DNA of 64,000 bases, taken from the NCBI RefSeq assembly GCF_025399795.1, contig NZ_JAODTZ010000006.1:62001-126000 (forward strand), in the 5' to 3' direction. A program made the position numbers and the translations under genes. This document shows, piece after piece, positions 25,350 through 33,902 of this stretch (its first letter is position 1; the number at the start of each line of letters is the position of its first letter). The notes under the pieces are model-generated. The model worked only from the letters and a program-made list of their open reading frames with translations. It was not told the DNA's origin and made no database searches. The stretch comes from Streptomyces rhizosphaerihabitans. Its GTDB lineage: Bacteria; Actinomycetota; Actinomycetes; Streptomycetales; Streptomycetaceae.

Positions 25350-26469
25350 AGAGGCCGCCGAGGGCGGGCACGATCTGCGGCACCACGGGGACGCCGAGGT
25401 GCGCGACGACGGTTCGAAGCTCACCGATCTCGCCGTGAACGTCCGCGCGGACACCCCGCCCGCGTGGCTGCTCGACCGGATCGCGGCGTCGCTGCCGGGA
25501 CTCGCGGCCTACCCGGACGGGCGGGCCGCGCGGGCCGCGGTGGCGGCGCGGCACGGGCTGCCGGTGGAGCGGGTGCTGCTCACGGCGGGCGCGGCCGAGG
25601 CCTTCGTGCTGCTCGCGCGCGCTCTGAAGGTACGTCGGCCGGTCGTCGTGCATCCGCAGTTCACCGAGCCGGAGGCCGCGCTGCGCGATGCCGGCCACAC
25701 GGTGGGCCGCGTCCTGCTGCGCGAGGAGGACGGCTTCCGGCTCGACGCGGCAGCCGTCCCCGAGGACGCCGACCTGGTCGTGATCGGCAATCCGACCAAT
25801 CCGACCTCGGTCCTGCACCCGGCGCAGGACGTGGCCGAACTGGCCCGCCCCGGACGGGTGCTGGTGGTCGACGAGGCGTTCATGGACGCGGTGCCGGGTG
25901 AGCGCGAGACTCTGGCCGGGCGGACGGACGTGCCCGGACTCGTCGTTCTGCGCAGTCTCACCAAGACATGGGGGCTGGCCGGACTGCGGATCGGCTATGT
26001 GCTCGCCGATCCCGGGACGATCGCCGAACTGGAGCGCGCCCAGCCGCTCTGGCCGGTCTCCACTCCCGCACTCGCGGCGGCCGAGGCCTGTATGTCCTCG
26101 CAGGCGCTCGCGGAGGCGGCGCACGCGGCGCGGCGGATCGCCACGGACCGGGCCCATCTGGTGGCGGGACTGCGGGAGTTCGGCTGCTCCGACGGACTGC
26201 GGGTGGTGGAGCCGGCGGAGGGGCCCTTCGTCCTGGTCCGGCTGCCACGGGCCACCGGGGTGCGCCGGGTCCTTCGCGATCTCGGGTTCGCGGTGCGGCG
26301 CGGGGACACGTTTCCCGGGCTCGGGGACGAGTGGCTGCGGATCGCGGTGCGGGACCGGGCGACGGTCAACCGGTTCCTGCAGGCACTGGACCGGTCGATG
26401 ACCGCGAGCGGGAGCGGCGGGGCAGGCAGCAAGGTCGTTCCGCCCCGGGAGCCCCCACCGTCCGCGTAA
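25339..26469 (+). CDS. cobC: CobC-like PLP aminotransferase/L-threonine-phosphate decarboxylase
   Basis: This 376-residue fold-type I PLP enzyme belongs to the histidinol-phosphate aminotransferase-like family, whose B12-linked members make the aminopropanol phosphate arm by decarboxylating L-threonine phosphate. Seen are NVRADTPPAWL, AGAAEAFVLLARAL, IGNPTNPTSVLHP, VDEAFMD and the PLP-binding Lys in RSLTKTWGLAGLRIGY. The ATG at 25339 lies within the cbiX His-tail coding region (11-bp overlap). It closes the cob block; a hairpin terminator follows at 26569. Assignment as CobC rests on cluster position; a transaminase role is possible. Confidence 0.85.
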   Translation: MRTEEAAEGGHDLRHHGDAEVRDDGSKLTDLAVNVRADTPPAWLLDRIAASLPGLAAYPDGRAARAAVAARHGLPVERVLLTAGAAEAFVLLARALKVRRPVVVHPQFTEPEAALRDAGHTVGRVLLREEDGFRLDAAAVPEDADLVVIGNPTNPTSVLHPAQDVAELARPGRVLVVDEAFMDAVPGERETLAGRTDVPGLVVLRSLTKTWGLAGLRIGYVLADPGTIAELERAQPLWPVSTPALAAAEACMSSQALAEAAHAARRIATDRAHLVAGLREFGCSDGLRVVEPAEGPFVLVRLPRATGVRRVLRDLGFAVRRGDTFPGLGDEWLRIAVRDRATVNRFLQALDRSMTASGSGGAGSKVVPPREPPPSA

Positions 26470-26568
26470 CCCGGCAGCCACCACCCTCCCCGTAGCCCCG
26501 GTGTCCCCGACCGGCGGGTGTGCCGGAGCCACAGCCCGGGACCTCCGGTTCGGCCTGAACGGCCTGGC

Positions 26569-26616
26569 CCTCGAACGCCGGACGGGCTGACCGCTCAGCG
26601 CCTCCGGCGTTCGAGG
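26569..26616. terminator. Bidirectional hairpin between cob block and surface-protein gene
   Basis: A 14-bp perfect stem (26569-26582 with 26603-26616, containing CGAACGCCGG) closes a 20-base loop in the convergent gap 26470-26703. Closely similar CTCGAACGCCGGA/TCCGGCGTTCGAG hairpins are, to my knowledge, dispersed through Streptomyces intergenic regions, so this is also a member of a genomic repeat family. The rest of the gap shows only GACAGGA-type short repeats (about 26655-26690). Confidence 0.75.
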
Positions 26617-26703
26617 AGCGGGTCCGGGCGGAACTCCGGGCGACGGGACCCGGACGACAGGACTCTGACGACAGGACCCTGACGGCAGGGCCCCGGCGGG
26701 CCG

Positions 26704-27645
26704 TCAGCCTCGGCGCCGCCGGGAGAGGACGACCGTTCCACCGCCCGCGGCGAGCAGGGCCACCGCGCCACCGGCCAGATACGGCGTCATCGAACTGCCC
26801 CCGGTCTCCGCGAGCCCTTCCGCCACGGGAGCGCCCTGCGGTGTCACCTCGGCCACCGGTTCGGAGGCTTCGGAGGGGCCGGCCGGTGCGGCCTCCTGGG
26901 CGACGGGCGCCGCCGGCGACTCGCAGGTGGCCTTCGCCAGTGTCAGCGTGCCCTCCACCTCGGCCACGTTCAGCTTCAACGGGTTGATGGACAGCTTGAG
27001 TTCGAGCGCGGACGCGGCGGCCGTGCGGGAGGTGGTCTCGGTCTTGGAGAGGTCGAGCCGCACCTCACCGACCCCGGGGACCTTCACATGCGTCGGGCCG
27101 CCCGTCGACAGGGTCACCTTCTTGCCGAGGACGGTGACGGACCCGAGCAGGTTCGCGGTGGCGACGGGCTTCTTCCCCGCCTCGCAGGTCGCCTTCGAGG
27201 TGACGTCCTCGACCTCGATGAGCGACAGCAGCGGCAGCCCGGGGACATGGACGGCGGCGTGTGCGAGGCGGGTGGAGCCCTCGGCCTTCCCGGCGGAGAC
27301 GGTGGCCTCGGCGGTGGCGACGTCCGCGCGCAGCACGCTGAACGGGCGCCCGTGGTCGACGCCGTCCAACTGGGCGGTGAGCGCGGTCTTCTCGGCACTG
27401 CGGGGTGCCTGCACCTCGTTCAGGGAGACCGCGAGCGGGACGTTCACGGTCTTGTTGAGGAGGGACACGTCGAGTCCGGTGCGGAGCACGACGGCGCTCG
27501 CGCGACCGTGGTCGGTGCTCGCGTGGGCGGAGCCCGCTCCGGCCAGCGCGGCGGGACCCGCGGCGAGGACGGTGGCGGCCGCGGTGACGGCGAAACGGCG
27601 TGCGGGCATGCGGTGGTTGATGCTGTTCAAGGGTGGGACCCCCAT
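26704..27645 (-). CDS. Sortase-anchored secreted surface protein (LAETG)
   Basis: The 313-residue protein has an N-terminal signal peptide (MPARRFAVTAAATVLAAGPA preceded by a short extension, cleavage near SAHAS), a secreted middle region with two similar Cys-containing modules (EVEDVTSKATCEAG and VEGTLTLAKATCESP, suggesting a disulfide), a Pro/Ala/Glu spacer, and a C-terminal sorting signal: LAETG, a hydrophobic helix and RRRRG. LAXTG is the class E sortase signal of Streptomyces, so the protein is probably attached to peptidoglycan. The function is unknown. The start may be the ATG at 27645 or the internal ATG of MPARRF; no good ribosome site distinguishes them. Confidence 0.88.
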   Translation of the reverse strand: MGVPPLNSINHRMPARRFAVTAAATVLAAGPAALAGAGSAHASTDHGRASAVVLRTGLDVSLLNKTVNVPLAVSLNEVQAPRSAEKTALTAQLDGVDHGRPFSVLRADVATAEATVSAGKAEGSTRLAHAAVHVPGLPLLSLIEVEDVTSKATCEAGKKPVATANLLGSVTVLGKKVTLSTGGPTHVKVPGVGEVRLDLSKTETTSRTAAASALELKLSINPLKLNVAEVEGTLTLAKATCESPAAPVAQEAAPAGPSEASEPVAEVTPQGAPVAEGLAETGGSSMTPYLAGGAVALLAAGGGTVVLSRRRRG

Positions 27646-27917
27646 AGGAGAAAGCCTGGGACCCGGAAAGAATTACCCACTGAGAGTGAACAGTCAGCCA
27701 CCTGACGCGAGTTCACTCCATCGTGGGGTTTCCGTGCACACCTTCGATTCCCGAGGCACGGCCGTTCTCCACCGTCACTCGCTCAACACCCCTGGGCGAA
27801 GGCGCTGGTTGACGCGCCGGTTGTTGACGGTTGACACGCCGGAGCACGCCCGGCAGTGCACAACGAGCATGCCGCCCCCACCGTCACGTTCCGTCAACCA
27901 CGTCCACCTCACCCACG

Positions 27918-29009
27918 TCAGCCGACGATCCGCCCGTTGAGGACCACCCGTCGCGGAGCCGCCAGGACCCGTACGTCCGCGCGCGGGTCCCCCTCGTAGA
28001 CCACGAGGTCCGCGGGCGCTCCCTCGTCGAGGCCGGGCCGCCCGAGCCAGCGCCGGGCACCCCAGGTGGTGGCGGAGAGCGCCTCGACGGGCGGGATGCC
28101 GGCGGTGACGAGCTCGGCGACCTCGGCCGCGACGAGGCCGTGCGCGAGGGAGCCGCCCGCGTCGGTGCCTACGTAGACCGGGATTCCGGCGTCGTACGCG
28201 GCGCGCACGGTGTCGTAGCGGCGCTCGTGGAGGCGCCGCATGTGCGCCGACCACTGGGGGAATTTGGCCTCGCCGCCGGCCGCGAGCCGCGGGAAGGTGG
28301 CGATGTTCACGAGGGTGGGGACGATGGCGACGCCGCGCTCGGCGAAGAGCGGGACGGTGTCCTCGGTGAGACCGGTGGCGTGCTCGATGCAGTCGATGCC
28401 CGCCTCGACCAGGTCGCGGAGCGAGTCCTCGGCGAAGCAGTGCGCGGTGACCCGGGCGCCGAGCCGGTGCGCCTCGGCGATCGCGGCCCGGGCGGCCTCG
28501 CGCGGCCAGCAGGCACTCAGGTCGCCGGTGCCGCGGTCGAGCCAGTCCCCCACGAGCTTCACCCAGCCGTCGCCGCGCCGGGCCTCCCGGGCGACGTACG
28601 CGACGAGGTCCTCGGGCTCGATCTCGTGGGCGTAGTTGCGGATGTAGCGGCGGGTGCGGGCGATGTGCCGGCCCGCGCGGATGATCTTCGGGAGGTCGTC
28701 GCGGTCGTCGATCCAGCGGGTGTCGGAGGGCGAGCCGGCGTCCCGGACGAGCAGGGTGCCGGCGTCGCGGTCGGTCAGCGCCTGCTTCTCGGAGACCTCC
28801 GCCGGGACCGGGCCGTGGGCGTCGAGCCCGACATGGCAGTGCGCGTCGACCAGGCCGGGCAGGGCCCAGCCCTCGACGGTGCGCAGGTCACGGGCGCCGC
28901 CGGGGCGCTCGTAGGAGATCCGGCCGCCGACGATCCACAGCTCGTCGCGGACGTCGTCGGGTCCGACCAGGACCCGCCCCTTCACGTGCAGTACCGGGTG
29001 ATCGCTCAT
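27918..29009 (-). CDS. Amidohydrolase family metal-dependent hydrolase
   Basis: The roughly 363-residue protein is an imidazolonepropionase/prolidase-like amidohydrolase. Metal-site motifs follow the usual order: GLVDAHCHVGLDAHG (HxH), KLVGDW with the bridging Lys, AHCFAEDSL, EHATGL, and GTDAGGSLAHG with the catalytic Asp; a small beta-sandwich is formed by both ends (LHVKGRVLVG and VRVLAAPRRVVLNGRIVG). The substrate is unknown. It is single; the 272-bp gap 27646-27917 downstream contains no recognisable gene. I use the ATG at 29009; a GTG at 29036 would add nine residues. Confidence 0.87.
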   Translation of the reverse strand: MSDHPVLHVKGRVLVGPDDVRDELWIVGGRISYERPGGARDLRTVEGWALPGLVDAHCHVGLDAHGPVPAEVSEKQALTDRDAGTLLVRDAGSPSDTRWIDDRDDLPKIIRAGRHIARTRRYIRNYAHEIEPEDLVAYVAREARRGDGWVKLVGDWLDRGTGDLSACWPREAARAAIAEAHRLGARVTAHCFAEDSLRDLVEAGIDCIEHATGLTEDTVPLFAERGVAIVPTLVNIATFPRLAAGGEAKFPQWSAHMRRLHERRYDTVRAAYDAGIPVYVGTDAGGSLAHGLVAAEVAELVTAGIPPVEALSATTWGARRWLGRPGLDEGAPADLVVYEGDPRADVRVLAAPRRVVLNGRIVG

Positions 29010-29097
29010 GAGAGGCACCTTAGTAAGGCGGCTCACGTTGCTCGCCCGCCCGGTCCCGCTCCTCCCCCGGCCGGTCCTATTCCTGATCCGGCCGTTC

Positions 29098-29886
29098 CTA
29101 TTCCTGATCCGGCCGTTCCGGTGTCCTGTCCTCGACGTCCGCCATCGCCGGGTCGAGCAGCCTGGACAGGAAGTGCCGTGTCCGCTCGTGGGCCGGGTTG
29201 CCGATGACCTGCGCCGGGGCGCCGTCCTCGACGATCACGCCGCCGTCCATGAACACGACCCGGTCGGCGACCTCGCGCGCGAAGCTCATCTCGTGGGTGA
29301 CGACCATCATCGTCATGCCCTCGTCGGCGAGCATCCGCATGACGGCGAGCACCTCGCCGACGAGTTCGGGGTCGAGCGCCGAGGTCGGCTCGTCGAAGAG
29401 CATCACGTCGGGTCCCATGGCGAGCGCGCGGGCGATCGCGACGCGCTGCTGCTGGCCCCCGGAGAGCGAGGCCGGGTAGGCGTCGGCCTTCTCCGCGAGG
29501 CCCACCCGGTCGAGGTTCTCGGCGGCGATCCGGGCCGCCTCCGCCTTGTCCCGGCCGAGCACCCGGCGCTGCGGCAGCGTGAGGTTCCCGGTCACCGACA
29601 GATGGGGGAAGAGGTTGAACTGCTGGAAGACCATGCCGATACGGCGGCGTACGGCGTCGATGTCGACGTCCGCGTGCGTGACCTCCGTACCGCCGACGAA
29701 CACCTGGCCCTTGCTGGGCTCCTCCAGGAGGTTCACACAGCGGAGCAGGGTCGACTTGCCGGAGCCGGACGGGCCGATGACACACACGACCTCGCCCTGC
29801 CCGACCTCCAGGTCGATACCGCGCAGTACCTCGTTGTCGCCGAAGGACTTGTGGAGGTCCTTCACCTGGATCTCCGGTGTGCTCAC
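29098..29886 (-). CDS. Polar amino-acid ABC transporter ATP-binding protein (GlnQ-like)
   Basis: The 262-residue ATPase shows Walker [11 protein letters not shown]-loop [13 protein letters not shown], signature [15 protein letters not shown], Walker [15 protein letters not shown] and the switch His in [10 protein letters not shown], a set typical of glutamine/glutamate-type importers. The GTG at 29886 overlaps the permease stop (GTGA), so the three transporter genes on this strand are coupled: binding protein, permease, ATPase. The 20-residue C-terminal tail after the last helix is acidic and variable. Confidence 0.95.
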   Translation of the reverse strand: MSTPEIQVKDLHKSFGDNEVLRGIDLEVGQGEVVCVIGPSGSGKSTLLRCVNLLEEPSKGQVFVGGTEVTHADVDIDAVRRRIGMVFQQFNLFPHLSVTGNLTLPQRRVLGRDKAEAARIAAENLDRVGLAEKADAYPASLSGGQQQRVAIARALAMGPDVMLFDEPTSALDPELVGEVLAVMRMLADEGMTMMVVTHEMSFAREVADRVVFMDGGVIVEDGAPAQVIGNPAHERTRHFLSRLLDPAMADVEDRTPERPDQE

Positions 29887-30716
29887 TTGGTGGCCTCCCC
29901 CGTCTTCGTTTCGAGACGTCGTACGAGATAACCGAGCGGCACCGTCACCAGCAGATAACACAGGCCCGCAACGAGGATCGGCGTGGAGTTGGCGGTCGTG
30001 CTGGCCAGGTCCCGGCCGTACTTGGACAGCTCACGCTCCTCCAGGGTGACGCCGAGGAACAGCACCAGCGAGGAGTCCTTGAAGAGGGTCACGAGTTCGT
30101 TGGTGAGCGGCGGGAGAATGATCCGGAACGCCTGCGGGACGATGATCGAGACCATGGCCCGCGCGTGCGAGAAGCCCAGCGAACGGGCCGCCTCCATCTG
30201 CCCCTTGGGCACGGCCTGGATGCCCGCGCGGAAGGTCTCGGCCATGTACGCGGCCCCCACCAGCCCGAGCGCGATGGCGACCTTTCCGTAAGTTCCGCCC
30301 GGGATCGCCGTACCGGGGAACGCGAGCGGTACCGCGACGCCCACGAAGATGAAGATCGTCAAGGCAGGCAGACCGCGGAAGACTTCGATGTAGATTCCGG
30401 CCGCCCAGCGGTAGGGGCCCACCGACGACAGACGCATCAGAGCGACGACGATGCCCAGCGCGAGTCCGACGACGAAACCGAACGTCGTGTAGAGGACGGT
30501 GTTCTTCAGCGCCAGCGTGATGACTTCCGGGAACATCTGCTTGACCAGGTCCCACTGGAAGAACTGGTTCTGCAGACGGCCCCAGTCCGCCGTGACCGCG
30601 AAGGCGATCACGACGGCGACGAAGACCGCGTACTGCACGCCGCGCGAGATCGAGCGCTTCTGGCGCCGGCTCAGGCCGGACCTGCGGGGCTGGAGGGGCG
30701 TGTCGGCATCGCTCAT
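29883..30716 (-). CDS. Polar amino-acid ABC transporter permease (HisM/GlnP-like)
   Basis: The 277-residue membrane protein has a hydrophilic Arg-rich N-terminus, about five helices, and the EAA-type coupling loop [43 protein letters not shown], which contacts the ATPase. The preceding block [16 protein letters not shown] is also characteristic of the HisMQ permease family. Only one permease gene is present, so the transporter probably works as a homodimer. ATGA links it to the binding-protein gene. Confidence 0.95.
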   Translation of the reverse strand: MSDADTPLQPRRSGLSRRQKRSISRGVQYAVFVAVVIAFAVTADWGRLQNQFFQWDLVKQMFPEVITLALKNTVLYTTFGFVVGLALGIVVALMRLSSVGPYRWAAGIYIEVFRGLPALTIFIFVGVAVPLAFPGTAIPGGTYGKVAIALGLVGAAYMAETFRAGIQAVPKGQMEAARSLGFSHARAMVSIIVPQAFRIILPPLTNELVTLFKDSSLVLFLGVTLEERELSKYGRDLASTTANSTPILVAGLCYLLVTVPLGYLVRRLETKTGEATK

Positions 30717-31552
30717 GAGGCGGACGGGGAGGCCGCGGACGCGTCGTACGGGCCGATCCACTTCTCGTAGAGCTTCTTGTACGTGCCGTCGGCCTTCGCG
30801 TCCGCGATGGCCTTGTTGATGGCGGCGACGAGCTTGGTGTTGCCCTTCTTCACCGTGAAGCCGTACTGCTCACCGGTGTTGAGGTTGTCGGCCACCTTGA
30901 AGGCGTCGGCGTTGGCCTTGTCCTTCAGCCACCCCTGGACGACCGGGTAGTCGATGACGACGGCCTTGACCTGGCCGGTGCGCAGGCCGTTGAGGACGGC
31001 GTCGGAGGACTCGAAGGAGACGGGGTCGAGTCCCTTGCTCTTCGCGTACTCCTCACCGGTGGTCTGCGCCTGGGCACCGACCTTCTGGCCCTTGAGGTCC
31101 GCGAAGGAGCTGATGCCGCTCTTCTTGTCGACCAGGACGGCCTGGGTGGCGTCGAAGTACGGGTCGGAGAAGTCGACGTTCTTCTTGCGCTCCTCGGTGA
31201 TCGTCATACCGGCGGCGGCGAGGTCGCACTGCTCGGAGTTGAGGAACGCGCCCGTCTTGAAGTTCTCGAATGGCGTGTCGACGATGGCCTGCTTCACACC
31301 CAGGTCCTTGGCGACCAGGTCGATCAGCGACACGTCGAAGCCCTGCACCTTGCCGTCGATCTCCGACTGGAAGGGCGGGTACGGAAGGTGGGTGCAGGTC
31401 GTGAGCTGACCGCTCTTGACCAGCGGGACCCCGCTCGCGGTGGTGGTCTTGCCGCCTCCGCTGTCCGAGGAGCAGCCGGCCACGAGCAGCAGCCCGGCCG
31501 TGGCGGTGGTGGCGGCCAGAATGCGGGGCCGGCGTCCGAGGACCGAGTACAC
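30713..31552 (-). CDS. Amino-acid-binding lipoprotein of ABC transporter
   Basis: The 279-residue protein has a lipoprotein signal peptide with lipobox LLVAGC (Cys at about residue 27) and a family 3 solute-binding fold (LTTCTHLPYPPFQSEIDGKVQGFDVSLIDLVAKDLG, then FENFKTGAFLNSEQCDLAAAGMTITEERKKNVDFSDPYF). These bind polar amino acids or related compounds. The GTG start has AGGAGG five bases upstream. The nearest divergent gene is an aminotransferase, and ectoine genes lie beyond; uptake of an ectoine precursor is possible but unproven. Confidence 0.94.
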   Translation of the reverse strand: MYSVLGRRPRILAATTATAGLLLVAGCSSDSGGGKTTTASGVPLVKSGQLTTCTHLPYPPFQSEIDGKVQGFDVSLIDLVAKDLGVKQAIVDTPFENFKTGAFLNSEQCDLAAAGMTITEERKKNVDFSDPYFDATQAVLVDKKSGISSFADLKGQKVGAQAQTTGEEYAKSKGLDPVSFESSDAVLNGLRTGQVKAVVIDYPVVQGWLKDKANADAFKVADNLNTGEQYGFTVKKGNTKLVAAINKAIADAKADGTYKKLYEKWIGPYDASAASPSAS

Positions 31553-31599
31553 GGGGACCTCCTGTGGGGGGAACAGAGGGTTCTGATTATAAGGAAATG

Positions 31600-31614
31600 T
31601 TTGAGTTGCTCAAA
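31600..31614. promoter_or_regulatory. Candidate operator dyad TTTGAG-N3-CTCAAA
   Basis: A perfect 6-bp inverted repeat with a 3-base centre (TTTGAG ttg CTCAAA) lies 48 bp upstream of the binding-lipoprotein gene, in an unusually AT-rich patch (31583-31622), and about 115 bp from the aminotransferase start on the other strand. Its position suits control of either or both divergent units. The regulator is not encoded next to it, so the protein is unknown. Confidence 0.4.
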
Positions 31615-31727
31615 TCAATCCGATGGCCACTGGGCCGTCTGGCCTCAGAATTCGCCGCTCCGGGTGTGCCGGGGCCGCCGGTTACGCTCTGATCGTCGAC
31701 CCCACCGTGAGCGAAGAGAGCACCGCC

Positions 31728-32828
31728 GTGACCCACCCCTTTCTTGACCTGGCGCCGCTGAGCGCCGCCCGCTTCGCGTCGATCGAGGACCGTGTCGCCC
31801 GGCTGCTCTCCACCGAGCAGGACGTCGTGATCATGCAGGGCGAGGCGCTGCTGCCCCTGGAGGGGGCCATCCGCGGTACGGCCGGTCCCGGCACCACCGC
31901 CCTGAACGTCATCACCGGCCCCTACGGCCAGACCTTCGGCAACTGGCTGCGGGACTGCGGGGCGACCGTGATCGACCTGGCGGTGCCGTTCCACACCGCG
32001 GTCACCGCCGAGCAGGTCCGCGAGGCCTTCGCCGAGCACCCGTCGATCGACTTCGTGTCGCTCGTGCACGCCGAGGCCGCCACCGGGAACACCAACCCGG
32101 TGGCGGAGATCGGCGAGGTCGTACGCGAGAGGGGCGCGCTCTTCTACCTGGACGCCGTCGCGTCGATCGGCGCCGAGCCGGTGCTGCCGGACGCCTGGGG
32201 CGTCGACCTGTGCGTGATCGGGGCGCAGAAGGCGATGGGCGGTCCCGCCGGGGTGTCGGCGGTGTCGGTGAGCGAGCGGGCGTGGGCGCGGATGGCCGCG
32301 AACCCCGGCGCGCCGCGCCGTTCCTACCTCTCCCTGCTGGACTGGAAGGAGCGATGGGTCGACGCGGGCCGTACGGCGCTGCTGCACGCGCCGGCGCAGC
32401 TGGAGATGCTGGCGCTGGAGGCGTGTGTCGAGCGGATCGAGGGCGAGGGCCTGGACGCGGTGACGGCCCGTCACGCCTCGGCCGCCGCGGCCACCCGGGC
32501 GGGAGCCGTGGCCCTCGGCGGGGGCCTCGCGCCGTATGTGGACGCCGCCCGTGACGCCGCGCCCGTCGCCACCACGCTGCGGGTGCCCGAGGACGTGGAC
32601 GCGTCCGCCGTGGTCGCCAAGGCACTGGCCGCGGATCCCGCGCTGCCGCTCGCCGCGGGCGGCGGCGCTCTCGCGCAGTCGATGATCCGTGTGAACCACT
32701 ACGGCCCCGACGCCACCCGGGGTGTCGTCCACGCCGCCCTCGCGGGCCTGGGCGCGGCGCTGGCCGAGTCCGGCTTCCCGGTGGATCTTGAAGGGGCGCG
32801 CCGGGCCGTGGCACTGGCCTGGGGCTGA
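31728..32828 (+). CDS. Class V PLP-dependent aminotransferase
   Basis: This is a 366-residue fold-type I enzyme of the class V group (alanine-glyoxylate/serine-glyoxylate aminotransferase-like). Visible are the PLP-phosphate loop GPGTTALNVITGPYG (about residues 47-61), VSLVHAEAATGNTNPV, the Asp of YLDAVASIGAEPV and the PLP Lys in VIGAQKAMGGPAGVSAVSV. The substrate is not predictable. I start at the GTG at 31728 because GAAGAGAG lies nine bases upstream; a GTG at 31707 is possible. It diverges from the amino-acid importer and is followed by a hairpin at 32839, so it is a single-gene unit. Confidence 0.88.
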   Translation: MTHPFLDLAPLSAARFASIEDRVARLLSTEQDVVIMQGEALLPLEGAIRGTAGPGTTALNVITGPYGQTFGNWLRDCGATVIDLAVPFHTAVTAEQVREAFAEHPSIDFVSLVHAEAATGNTNPVAEIGEVVRERGALFYLDAVASIGAEPVLPDAWGVDLCVIGAQKAMGGPAGVSAVSVSERAWARMAANPGAPRRSYLSLLDWKERWVDAGRTALLHAPAQLEMLALEACVERIEGEGLDAVTARHASAAAATRAGAVALGGGLAPYVDAARDAAPVATTLRVPEDVDASAVVAKALAADPALPLAAGGGALAQSMIRVNHYGPDATRGVVHAALAGLGAALAESGFPVDLEGARRAVALAWG

Positions 32829-32838
32829 TCCCGAGGAG

Positions 32839-32868
32839 TCCGGCGGAGGCACCCGCGCCTCCGCCGGG
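32839..32868 (+). terminator. Hairpin terminator after aminotransferase
   Basis: An 11-bp stem plus a G-U pair (32839-32850 with 32857-32868) closes an ACCCGC loop, ten bases after the stop codon. The remainder of the 467-bp gap to ectA contains an AT-richer tract and the dyads described separately. Confidence 0.7.
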
Positions 32869-33063
32869 ACGCAGGACCCCGGCCCGTCGGGGAGCCCCGA
32901 GGGGCCGGGGCACGGAACCCTGACGCGTAAGACGCGGAACCCTGACGCACAAATGCGACGGGGATTACACATCCCCTTCATGCGCTTATCCTGTCCTTAA
33001 TCCTGAGCGGAATTATCCGGCGTAGCTTCCCGCATTCTTCTGCCCGCTCCCCGCGTACCTAAA

Positions 33064-33112
33064 CGCGAAGATTTCGCGAACGCCCGCGAAGCGATTCGGG
33101 CAGGTCACCTGC
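33064..33112. promoter_or_regulatory. Two dyad symmetries upstream of ectA
   Basis: CGCGAA-gat-TTCGCG (33064-33078) and GCAGGT-c-ACCTGC (33100-33112) are both perfect inverted repeats with six-base arms, 21 bp apart, about 185-230 bp upstream of the ectA start. The region from 32990 to 33290 is AT-richer than its surroundings, as expected for a regulated promoter region. Ectoine operons are controlled by osmotic and thermal stress; which protein binds here is unknown and I cannot place -10/-35 boxes with confidence. Confidence 0.35.
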
Positions 33113-33295
33113 ACATTTCATCGCTGTGACGCACTCCACAAGCTGTCCGCTTTCTGTGGTATTTTCCGGTCGAACCAGTACATAGAGTCGCATGCAACGC
33201 CACCCTTTCACGGGCGCGTGATAACACACGGGTGCGCCTTACGTAACCTCGCCCGACGATGCAATTTGAACTTTCCGTCGGTAAATTCAATCCGC

Positions 33296-33835
33296 ATGAC
33301 CGCCGCACACGCAGACCTGCCAGCGGAATTCCTGGAAATGCCGGAGGACCTTCGGATCGACCGTCCGAAGGTGGCCGACGGGGCCGCCCTCTGGCGTATC
33401 GCCAAGGACTCCCGAACCCTCGACCTGAACTCCTCGTACAGCTATCTGCTGTGGTGCCGTGACTTCGCCGGTACCTCGGCGGTGGCCCGTGACGCCGAAG
33501 GGAGGCCCGTCGGTTTCGTCACCGCGTACGTGCGCCCCGAGCGTCCCCGCACCCTCCTTGTGTGGCAGGTGGCCGTCGACGCGGCACACCGTGGCCGCGG
33601 ACTGGCCGCGCGACTGCTCGACGGGCTGACCGCGCGGGTGGCGGCCGAGCGCGGGCTGTCCGTCGTCGAGACGACCATCACGCCGGGCAACACCGCCTCC
33701 GAGCGCCTGTTCACGTCGTACGCACGGCGTCATGGCGCGGCCGTCGAGCGCGAGGTGCTGTTCGAGACGGGGCAGTTCCCCGACGGACCGCACGACCCCG
33801 AAGTGCTGTACCGCATCGGCCCGTTCTCCCTCTGA
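33296..33835 (+). CDS. ectA: L-2,4-diaminobutyrate N-gamma-acetyltransferase EctA
   Basis: The 179-residue GNAT enzyme acetylates 2,4-diaminobutyrate, the second step of ectoine synthesis. Seen are LNSSYSYLLWCRDFAGTSAVA near residues 43-62, the acetyl-CoA binding segment VAVDAAHRGRGLAARLLDGL, and the C-terminal ETTITPGNTASERLFTSYARR typical of EctA. The ATG at 33296 lies in the AT-rich leader; upstream in-frame residues do not match the family. It is the first gene of ectABCD, and 67 bp separate it from ectB. Confidence 0.95.
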   Translation: MTAAHADLPAEFLEMPEDLRIDRPKVADGAALWRIAKDSRTLDLNSSYSYLLWCRDFAGTSAVARDAEGRPVGFVTAYVRPERPRTLLVWQVAVDAAHRGRGLAARLLDGLTARVAAERGLSVVETTITPGNTASERLFTSYARRHGAAVEREVLFETGQFPDGPHDPEVLYRIGPFSL

Positions 33836-33902
33836 TCTTCCTCCCCGCACGATCCCCTCCCCCACGTCCTTCCTCCCCCCACATTCAGAGGAGCCATTCG
33901 CC

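Noticed and set aside
31388..31747. 119-codon plus-strand ORF
   Set aside because: It is antisense to the binding-lipoprotein gene and then crosses the regulatory region; there is no domain or codon bias.
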